Positions 34,301 to 46,300 of a stretch of 64,000 bases of DNA are shown here, one piece after another; within the stretch, counting starts at the first letter, position 1, and every line of letters starts with the position of its first letter. Under the pieces are notes generated by a model. It did no database searches. It worked only from the letters and a program-made list of their open reading frames with translations, and was not told the origin of the DNA. Position numbers and translations under genes: made by a program. The DNA lies in contig NC_031500.1 of assembly GCF_000237925.1 (NCBI RefSeq), positions 2,704,185 to 2,768,184 of the forward strand, given 5' to 3'. The stretch is from Schistosoma mansoni. Taxonomy: Eukaryota > Platyhelminthes > Trematoda > Strigeidida > Schistosomatidae.

Positions 34301-37300
34301 AACCCTTTCAGCCTCGACCACACAGCTTCATTATTGTTTGTGTGTTTTCCAGTTGTGTAACTTTATCATTTTTATTATGGATATGTTCCTACAATACTCA
34401 TACCAGTGAATAGCCGAAGCTTCAGTAACATCTGCGATTATTGCAGCCAACGTTACTGGTGCTTTTATTATACAGTTGGCGGCAATTATTATAATATGCC
34501 TTAATCTCAATCTGGATCGAGCGATAAAGGTTCCTATTCTAGCGAACGTCTTCCTTCAACATATATTACATTGAAGGACAACATCAGGGTAGTTTGAACA
34601 AGGTCTACGAGTCATTTAATACTCGTAATTACAAATACAGCAACTTCTTAGTAGTTTCATTTGTTGTAACCGCTTAATTGTCACGTTTTCTCTAAAATTC
34701 TCTGTGATTCGATAGTACTTGAGCATCAGGCACTGAAATAAGCGCCGTGACCTTGAAACCCCTCAAACGCTTCTGATTGGCTCGTCCACAAATTATGGTC
34801 TTGCCGATGAGGCTAATAATAATACGCTTATTTGTTCTTCATTCACAGTCTCAGTAGTGTAATCTAAGATAATATAATGCAATCAACGAATTTTCAACTT
34901 ATTTCACAGAATAAATCACTTCAAACATTGTACCATCAGCCCTTATTAATTCAATTCATTGATATACAACAATCTGTTCAATGACTAGCAAAAAAGGCAT
35001 TGAATGTAAATAAAAAATGACACAGATGTAATTTTAGTTAATCACAAAACATTTTAAAAAGGTCTAATAACAGTAACACAAACTGCATATCAAAGTTATT
35101 GCTCAAGAAAAAAGAACAACCGTACATTTTATTTTCTTTCTTCGTCAGTCATTTGACTTACTTCAATGAGAACAAGAAAAATAATCAACTGTGAAGAAGA
35201 TAAATTAGGAAATAGACGTTGTGCAGTTCCAGATATGCCAAGTAAAGCAATATTCACAATGACAGCTATATAGCTGACAACATCTAATGCTAACTATTTG
35301 AAATATAAAGTAAAAAAGAATAGTCATATACTGCTGAGAAAAAGAATAAGCACTCAGTTTGTTAAAATAACATGTGTCTTGTCAATGGGGTTCAGTACGG
35401 CCTGCGATGTTATGGATTTATGAGCAAAAACGATTGAGCTTCTCTAATAAGACCAGTTCTCTTCGGAACTGACAACAGTCAATTATGCTCAACATATCAA
35501 ACCTTGACGGCTAAAACAGGAAGAAGCCGGAATTGTAGGTAGCTTGATATGTATGGTAGAACAAGCGACTCAAAAGACATTAGTACAAAAGTTGTTACTA
35601 TAATAGCAGAATATGACTTTCGAGTATATAGCAATTTAGCGAACTAAAAAACACGATAACCAATCAGAGGGCAAAAGTTATGCAGGAAATCGAATTTGTA
35701 GAAAGTATGCGAGCGATTATCGTTCCAGAAGAGATCTTAGCCTTTTTAATAAAATCGGACTATTCTCGTGACCGCCCCAGCATAACACTTTAAATGAAAT
35801 GTATGATAATGATTATGAATGATCAACATAATTTATTAACTATTTCTACAGATTAATATTACTCAGTTTCGAATTACATAATGTTGTATATGAAAGCTAA
35901 TGGCTTCCTGAACCAAAGTAGGTGGATCGTCGTTTCAACCTTACAAAATTTCTTAATTGCCTAGATAAAGGGAACCCATAATATGAAATTTACTGATGGA
36001 AACCAGAACGATACAAATGAATAGAGAATAGGAAAGTAGAATCAAAATAACAAGATGCACATGATAATGATAAAAGGATGATCAACCATTTTGAGTTTTA
36101 TGATATCAATGATCAGAGACTAGCAAATATATACTATCCTGTTAAAAGCATCCACCTGGCAATTTGGATGGATGTATATATGTACCAGTGTTCTATATCA
36201 TTTATAAATGACTGATTGGTGAGTTATTCGATAGATTACAATGAAAGTGAAACGTAGGACCATAGAAGTGATCTTGAGATGATAATAAATATCATAATCT
36301 GCTACTGAATTCCGTACATATCTTACTGACAAATAAGTGATATACGATATATAAATTAAGTGATTAAAAATATAATTACAATAAATAATATTAGATAGTA
36401 AGATGTTTCAAATTAATAAGATAAGATACATTAACCAACGAATATGGGATAGACAGATATTGACTATTAAATCTCTAAGTTGTATAAAATAAATACGATA
36501 CTACAAAAAGAAGGGCAATACTTACTTGCCAAATACCAATACTATTTGCAAATTTACCAAATGGACGTTGATAACTAGTTGATAATTTATATGCATCACC
36601 TCGTATTTCAATTATATTATTCATAAAAGCCAATAAACCGGCTAATGGAAATATGCCAGTAAACATACTTACATAACCGAATTGAATAAACATTTCTAAG
36701 AAATCATCGGTTGGATCTTCATACTATGTGTAAATTGAAAGAAATCGACGGAGAGAAAAAAAATCGTGAAGAAAAGATCCTTAGAAATATATATGAGATT
36801 TTCAGTAGTGCATAATATGTCGTCTGAAAAATTGGACATTTAAAATGATATTATGAGAAAGGGATTGGTGAAGATTTTAGTAATTTTATAGAGTTGAGAT
36901 CATGAGTAAATTGAAGCTAGACCACCATCGAAAACCTAGAAGCACTGGACGGCCGTTTCGTCCGAGTGCGGGATCGTGGGTGCGCACTGATGAGGAGTCC
37001 CATAATAGGACGAAACGGCCGTCCAGTGCTTCCAGGTTTTCGATGATGGTCTAGATTCAATTGACTCATGATCTCAACTCTATAAAATGATATTAGTTCA
37101 ATTTTACCAATAAATATAAATAGTAAAGATTATTAAATTTATTAGTCAACTGTAGTATCCCGTTTTCAATTTTGAATCGTATTTTGTGTGTATTTTAAAG
37201 TTAGTTATACTTTCTAAAACCTTAAAATAATGTCAATAGGATCGATTTACAAAAAAAGTCACCTAGTGATTTTATTAAATCAAGTGACTAAAACATTAGG

Positions 37301-40300
37301 CCACCAACCACAAAATCCACCAGTTTTATATTCATTACCAAATCCTAAAATAAACGTTTATATGTCTGTATTGATAAATTCCGAAAAAAATGTTCATAAT
37401 ACTTATTCAATTACATTAAATGAACAATATGTAATTAATTAACAAATATGGATATTATACCGTTTAAAACAAAGTTACATAATAAACCTTTGAACTAACA
37501 TGCAACCCAAATGCCCTGGTACGGCCGAGAGTGGGGAGAGTCAGCACTCCCTCCCGAAATGTTCTCACATGGCCACGCGTATACAGCCTCTGCCAGGGAA
37601 GTCCTACTCACTGTCTTCTCGTGGCACCGATGCTGTTTACGAAATTGAGAGGACGAAAAGCGAATGTCTGGCGTTTTAACCAGGTTGGTGGACACGGAAA
37701 GTTCACATAGGGGAGTTGGAAAACCCTGATTCCAAACCAATGGTGCACATGGTCTCCAGTATCCTGACGAAACAAATGGCGTATGAACCAATTGTTGGTC
37801 ACTGGCTACCATGGGACTGCATCTCCTTATGATGCTCCACTGATTTGTGGATCAGACCTTTAGGTCAAAGGCTCCGGGTGTGGCCCCCTAAGAAAATCAC
37901 CTGCTTCAGTTTGGGCACCTGAGCAGTATCACAGCCCTCACACAAATCGAATGAGATTTGTGTGGCGCATATATATCTAGTACCCTCTTGTACCAATATT
38001 TATGTGTTCAAATAAAATAAAATATGCCTAATACAACAAAAATGATTGTGACTGGGGAATAAATTCACTGATGGAATTTAGTTGTTGTATAGATCGATAT
38101 GGCCTATTTCAATTCGATAATTTACTGGACATTATTTGAATTAGAAGATAATCAAGTGGTATAGGTTGCATCAAAAAAAGTAATTCAAAGGTAGCTAAAT
38201 ATATATCCTCGTATTTATTGAGATATCTTTCTAAAATTTTGAATCATGTTACAGAGTATTGACAGATAATAATCACTCCGTGAAAATTCAAACATTGATG
38301 GGTAAAAGTGTTAATTATTTACAAATTGATGTTCATTACTTACACGTAACAATGTAGCTTCTCTCTCAGCGGGTGTTATTCGTGTTTCTTCTGAATGATC
38401 TACATACGGAAAGTTAAATAAATAATGTTTAGAAGGTACATAAATAGATAATACTGAATATGTTATACATATTATGATTACTTTTACAAGCTATTTCGTT
38501 ATAGTTTCCTTTTACTTTGTAATGTATAAGACATGTCAGCTTGACATTATACCGCAGATTTATATTGAGTATGCAATACATAGGTTTATCTTGTAGACAG
38601 TAACAGAATATAATGATCTGATCCATAGAAAAATTGTATATGAGAAGTTTTGATTATGTTGCTTCTTTTTAACTGTTCAGTTCAACTGTTGACTGACTCT
38701 TCTTTTTTCCTATAAGCTAGTTTAGATTTCCAAAATATTTTACATGAATGATTGTCAATATTTGAAGGAAAGTTTAGCAGAAATTGGCTGCTGAGAATAC
38801 AGAAGACGCTATATGTAAAAATATTTATTTGAAATAATATCAGGAGTTAAATTGAAATAATTCAAACGTTTCGCTCAGCAAGTTTGTGTAAACTTCTTTA
38901 GGATAAAAACTTGACTATTTTTACATATAATATTTCAAATCTATGTTCTCCATACAGTGAGTAGCTAATCAAGAAACGCCATAGTTAGAGGTCATTTTAT
39001 TATTCGGATTACATTTGTAGCAACGAAGTGTTGGTAACCTTTATTTAACACTCTATACTTGTTGGATTTCAATCGAAACCAAACTTTGTCAATAGTTTTC
39101 AAGTTATAAGGCTTTTGCACATCACCAATGATTGGTCTCGATATCTTAGAATGTATTAAACAGAATATAGGTTTTGTATTAAATTTCAACTTGGTATTCC
39201 TCCTTTATCGCTTGACAAAGAATATTATAAAACTACACCAGCTTGCGATTTAAAATAACACGTTTAGAAATTTTCTAGTACATAAAATGAAACACGACAA
39301 TCTTACCAAAAGATTTTGAATTATAGTTTAACTTATTTTCTTCAGTGACTGTCTGGATTCGTTGATGGATAAAGATTTCTGGATTCACATCAACATTCAT
39401 TCTGGTAATGTTATTATCAGCACATTGACTATTATTTTCCGGCGATATTGAACATTTATCAACATCTGAATCTGTTTTACTGGATGGTGCTAATGATGAT
39501 GATAAGTTGGATGTTGATAATGAACCATTATTATCTTTAGATTTTAACTTATTACGTTCAACTAAGCACCTTTGTTCATATTTTAATGATAACCATACTT
39601 GTCGTAAACGTGAGTGACCAAGTGGTAAAAAAGTTTCTCTGATTGAATCAATTATTTGTCTAGTAAGTAGTAATGTTACAAGTTGCTGGATATATTCGGA
39701 AGAAAAAAAGCAAAAAAAGAAGAGCGTTATTATAACAAACATAACATATATGTATATTTCAAGATCATGGTTGTGAATTCCAGTAAATCAACTATTCTCT
39801 ACACATACAACGGTTTAAACTTACTGGTCATTTATTAGTAACCAGTTTCATGTGGTCAGTTTGTTAGCTAATTGAACCCTGTCGATACAATGTAATCACT
39901 GGTATAATTTATTTGACATCGTGATACACTTTGTTTAGTAATTCGGAAAGTGGAGGCGAGCCGTAGTTAAAATAGCCCATTATTAATGTTGTTGACATAA
40001 ACACTTCGTGACTGGAGTGCAAACCAAACAAAGTATCAGTTCCTTCAAGATTTCTGGCTTTTTATCGGTAACCTACAACAAACTAACAAAGTTGGCTGGC
40101 TCATTAAAATCAAAGTGAAATGAACTGAACATTGAGTAAACTCTAAAATTCAAAACAGTTCTACCCAATACAAAACAATAAACTGATTAACATCGAGAAG
40201 ACTATTTATTTGATAATTCTTTCATAGCTACGTCGCCGAATTTACACAATTTATTAACTGGCTTACTGAAGAGAAATTTAGTCATTCATTAGTATTCACC

Positions 40301-43300
40301 TGTTAAAGATTGTAATTTATTTTATAGTTTTATTTTCCGATGAGTAGACAGTTTCATCACATTTACAAAATACCAAATCAATTATACATGAAGTATGGGA
40401 TAAAAAAAGGTAAAAATATAGTTCAATAGTTACACCTTTTGGTAATAAATCCATAAGCATTAACGGTGTATAGAATTTAAGAAACTACCGTTAGGTCCCA
40501 CTTAGACTATGCAAATAATTCTTAAACGAATGTACAGTAATTCAGATATTGAGTACAATCAGATAAGTACAACAATAAAATATATCTGACCTAAGTAAAC
40601 TATGAATTTAATGTTAATCGTAATAAATTATTAATATACGAGTTGACATAACGAAATTTATACGGATAGGATATATATCAATTATTTCAACCAATCAGAA
40701 CGATCTATGGAAGACAAAAAGTTAAACAGTTGTAGCCAATCTCTTATATCATATCATAAAATCAAAATTGAAAGAGAAATAAGGTGGAAGATTTGTTAAA
40801 AGCGATTTATATAAGGCTACATTTTTGGCTACAAAATCGATGTGGCCAAGATAAGCATGGAATGACTAATTCAATAGTCTCGAGCTAGAATGATATTTAA
40901 TATCATACAGTGAATTAAAGATGGATAGCATCTAGCAGTGGGATACAGGACGCGCGTTTCATCCAATTTGCATACAATGCTTCTGAATTAAGGCTACATC
41001 TAGGGAATACGCACAGTATGCACATATGTCAATTAGAGACTGACCAGTTGCAGTCCTAAACATCAATGGGAAGATTCAAACGAACAATACTAAGTGAATT
41101 TAAACTTCATCCCATTGCACAAGCAAGTGGCTATCACAACTCAGTAGCTGAGTGGATAACGCGATGGCCTTTGAAGTGAACGGTACTGGGTTCGAGTCCC
41201 AGAGTGAACATCAACTCTGAGATGCAGGTACATCCAGCTGACGAGTCCTAAATAGGACGAAACGCGCGTCAAACTGGATTCCACTGCTAGCCACTATCCA
41301 TCTTTGCTTACAATGCTTGTGAATTAAGACTATATCGAGGCAATACCCACAGTATGCACATATGCCAATTCGAGACTGATCAGTTGCAGTCGTGCACATC
41401 AATGGGAGGATTCAAACAAACAATACTAAGTGAATTTACAGTGATTTAGTTCTAGATACCTAAAAAAACATCTGATACAAATGTAAACAAAACTATACAT
41501 AATAAATGGTTTTCTTAGAATTGGTGAATGATTTATGCAATCACTATTTTTTATCCATGATAACATTAACCTAGTAAAGTATAAATTGAATCAAGTGTGT
41601 ATGCGTGTGTTTGATGGAGATACCTCATGTTTGTATATTTATAAACTGCCGAATATGATATAAACCTTCAACTGTTTAAACTCTTTATCCTTACAGTAAA
41701 ACAGATTTTTTTTGGTAAAAAACAAACATCGATTTTACATGTTTCATAATGTATTCCATTTCATTAATCAAGTTATTTGTGGTTAGAATGTGTTCGTGTG
41801 TAATTAACAGAACAATTTGTTCATTTTACCAAAAAATTAGAGATATTAGTTAAATATTACTTAAAATAGAGATAGATATATTTCTTGTTATAAACTAATG
41901 AATAGTAAAATTGATGAAGCTATGATTTATGGACGACCCTTGAGTGACCACGAGAATGTCCACTTGCTTAATAGGGCTAAATGAGGGTTATAAACCAGTG
42001 TGAGGAATTAGGATTAATATTTACAGCTGAACGTTAGGGTTAGGAATTAGATTTAGAGTTTTCAACACGAATTGACATAAGCCATAATGCCAAAACTCTA
42101 TTTAGCTGAGAATTCAAGACCTATTATCATAAATCTGATTGGTCCGTCCATAAATCATAGTCTCTCCGAAAAATTGTATTTCTGACGTTTCGTGTATTAA
42201 TGTAAGCCCACTGAGGAAGTGGCTTACATTAAGTCATTGAGATATAATAAAAAATATATTTATTATTTACTTTCTACCTAATCCTCAATTTATTTGAAAT
42301 TATCAACTCCAACCTTGGTTTTGATACCTACAAACTAACAAAAAGAAATGATTCATATTCTTTGATCGGTTAATCATTGATACTCAATTTTCATCTCAAA
42401 TGTATATTGGACTATTTGTTGGAGCACAGAATATCGATTATTAATATTGAAATCTAAAAACTAATAAGCATCTACCCATAGAATAATCAGCAAATTATAT
42501 ACTATATATTTTATTAAATAAGTGTTTTCTTTCCTTTATTTAACTAGTACGACGCCAGTCATGTGTAAAACTGTTCCTTATTTTTGTCCAATGAAAAAAA
42601 TCTCCCAAACAAACAGAATAGTTGTATATTGAAGTAAAAAAATATGATGTGGAGAAAAATGCCAAATGTATTTTGGTATTCATGAATGAATACAATGGGA
42701 ACAGGTATATATATATATATATATATATATTTGAGAGAGATTCCATTTGGACATCCATTGAAAAAGCATACAAATGTATCACAAGTAATTATCAAATACA
42801 TGGCATAAAGTACAACTTAAAAGGGGAAAACAAAATACAAATATTTATTTATGAAATAAAAATAGAACAATCTTTTTTTCTGTATACCAAATCAGATGAT
42901 ACAACCTGGTATGTAATACAAATGTGTTATTATTTCGAATGTTAGAATGAAGTAAATATGAACATTGTCGTAAAGTAGACATTTGTTTACAGTAATATGA
43001 TTGCTTTTTTTGGAAATTTCTAAAAGCTTTTAAATATATTCTATGATTTAAATTCACTTGGTATTGTTCAAATTGAATCTTCCCCATTGATGTGCACGAC
43101 TGCAACTGGTCAGTCTCGAATTGGCATATGTGCATACTGTGCGTATTGCCTCGATATAGTCTTAATTCACAAGCATTGTAAGCAAAGATGGATAGTGGCT
43201 AGCAGTGGAATCCAGTTTGACGCGCGTTTCGTCCTATTTAGGACTCGTCAGCTGGATGTACCTGCATCTCAGAGTTGATGTTCACTCTGGGACTCGAACC

Positions 43301-46300
43301 CAGTACCGTTCACTTCAAAGGCCATCGCGTTATCCACTCAGCTACTGAGTTGTGATAGCCACTTGCTTGTGCAATGGGATGAAGTTTAAATTCACTTAGT
43401 ATTGTTCGTTTGAATCTTCCCATTGATGTTTAGGACTGCAACTGGTCAGTCTCTAATTGATTTGAAATATCATTTTACAGTGCTTAAATTCTTTTTTTTT
43501 TCTTCTATCTATGTAACTGACTACACAATTTATGATGTAGAGATTTCATATAATTTTCTTTTAAATTAATTTTAAAAATAAATATTGCTATTCACTGGAA
43601 AATAACTAACAATTGAAGAGTTATTCTATTTGATCGTTTTTATGTTCTAGTTTTGAAACTTTGAAACAGTTAACATTCATAAATTAACAAATAACTAAAC
43701 AGAAAAAAATTTCAGTTATCGTGGAGTACATTTTAATACAGATTTTAGGATAAAGTATGATAAATAAAATCACATCAGTTAACGAAGATAATCTAGTTCA
43801 TCAACCAACTTGTAGTCTTTACCTAGTATCTTATCCTCAGTATTTGTTTGTTAATCAATGAAATAAGGACTCCGACCTAGATCTGTCTATTTTAGTCTTA
43901 TCAATCCGGTACTATTTCCAGCCTTGATACAAATAACGTGGCACAAAGTGTAATGAGCATGTAAATATGTACTATTGATTTCACTGGTTTCGTCGATTCA
44001 ATTCAAAACACAGTTATTTTTGTGATAACAGACTCTAGTTTGTCTTATATTCTACGAGAATGCAAATGATTTACACATCATGAATACGATGCCTAACGAC
44101 ACTAACGACAACCATAATATAAAACTACGCTGTAAGAAACGGATGACGAGTTTATTAATTTTATTATTTCCGAGATAATTGTCATATGTAAGTAAAAGTT
44201 GACTCGATAATTCGTTATTTAATAACATTGAATGTTAATTGAAACTGAAGTATTAGTTAGACAGATTAATCTTCGACAGAATATATCAGAGACTAGATAG
44301 TGCATTTCGATTGGATTTATTTAAATTTACTGTGGAATCAGTAATATTAATAATAATAATAATAATAATAATAACCTGTTTGTATGAAAACAGAAGTCAG
44401 TACTCGTGTTATGTATTGAATAGAAGTGAGATATAATTAATTGGTGAGAATATATTGAATTTTCAACAAACTATACTTAAAAATGGTGAATTACTCAAAC
44501 TGAGAAAGCATTGTCTAATAACTGTTTCATAGCCAATACTAAAGAATAATAACTTTATAAGATATTAAGCTCAGTACAGTTATTTCTTGCAGTTGATACA
44601 ATACCCTTAGATTACAATGTGAACGAAAGCCAGTGGTCAACAATTACGATTTTAAACGATATTAACGTTCAAACTGGATGACCATACAAACCACCTGGTT
44701 AGTAATAATAATTGCATTAATTTGTAGTGAGAAGTTTTAATCAGTGTTCATAAAATTGGGGACAAAAAGCTAACCCAACGATGATATCTTTTGAAGATTG
44801 TACCGAATCGCGCACTGACTAAAATTGAAAATGTTTTTGACATATAATTCTGTTTCAATAGTCTAAATGTATCGTACATTCTGAAATAAAAGAGATATTA
44901 CAGATGATCCCATCTACAGACGTTGGAGATACATTATTGAAGGGTTCCTCAATGATCGTCTCTACCCGATCCATGTTCATTACGTAAATCACTATTTTCA
45001 ATAATATACTAAGCTTTTTATTAAACTGTTATTAATTTAAAAATTGATATTATGAATACAATGAATAACTTTCAAATATTACCTTTCTTAATAATTCCAA
45101 ATCTTTCAGATAAAATGCTGTGTAGAATAGGGAATAGAATGAATTCACAAATTGAAGCTGTTATGAAAAATTACAGAAAAAAAGGAAAAAAATGCAAAAA
45201 ATTATCTGAGTATTGGATTATTTGTGTAAAAATAGAGTGAAAATGGTAATGTTCGTAAAAAGAAAAGAACGACATATTCAACTCCCTTCCACATACAAAC
45301 ACACACACACACCTGAAAAGTCAGTATGAACTATTCGCTAACGTTCGTTATTTTCAACGGTTTGAGATTATACATACTTTATTGAGCATAACCAAGTTAT
45401 AGAGTGGTTATGACAAATGTGTATTGGATGATAAACCAGTATTCAATGTTTAGAGTAACCAATATAATGCGTGTAAAGTATAAATACCCCTGTTCTGGTG
45501 AACTGGCATTAACAATGTGAACAGGAATCCATGTGAATTCACCAGCAACATATGTAATCCATGGAAAACTAAACTATAAATGAATGAATAGACCAGTATA
45601 AGAACATAGGTCAAATACTACGAACATATTGTTGTACTCGTATTCGAACAATACTGTTTATGCAATGGCTTTTTAGACTAATTGGTGTCCTAAATCGAAG
45701 TAAGCAGATCAGGGTTTGAATCCGCAACCAACAAATTGAAAGCTAAGTACATTATTTACTAATTCAACATAAGAAAACTTCAAAATAAATGGTAGTCTTA
45801 AAAATAGTAAGCAAGCTATTCAATTATGATAGAACTGACATTTTTGACTAGGTAAGAAAATACTTGGAGTTTGTATCCCTTAGAAAACTTATAAAGATAC
45901 TACTCTGTATAGTAAGCAAATCATAACTTAACAAGAAGAAAGAGAAAGACCTGTCTTTTTGTTTACAAACATAGTTTGCCGATAAAGGACCTAGACATCT
46001 TTTTAGTGTATATCAGTACGTTCTGGACAGTTAAGAATCATAACTTTTTTAAAACTTGAAATACCATCGTTTTCAGTCAAGAAAACATATTGAGAAAAGA
46101 ATTTATAAACGGTGAAGATTATATTGTTACAAGTGAAAATTTATACACACATACAATAAAGATAACCGTAAATAGTGAGAGACATTTTACTACAAAGAGT
46201 GATGGTCACAGTGTTTATTAAATCACAGAGTAATTGTTTCCATGTAATAACTATATCCCTTTTTAGCCAAACAAGTTTATTTATCGCAATATCTATCGAT

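Noticed and set aside
37230-37442. 70-codon plus-strand frame in an ANO8 intron
   Set aside because: AT-rich, no domain, no supporting splice context.
41150-41215. Possible tRNA gene
   Set aside because: A- and B-box sequences are present, but the region is the head of an SM-alpha SINE, repeated at 43.3 kb and 59.4 kb. A cloverleaf acceptor stem is lacking.
42540-42945. Overlapping frames with Ile-Tyr runs
   Set aside because: They are translations of a TA microsatellite on both strands.
41211-43278. Two nearly identical 63-codon frames on opposite strands
   Set aside because: They are the inverted SM-alpha SINE copies translated through tRNA-like head and ribozyme. They are not genes.
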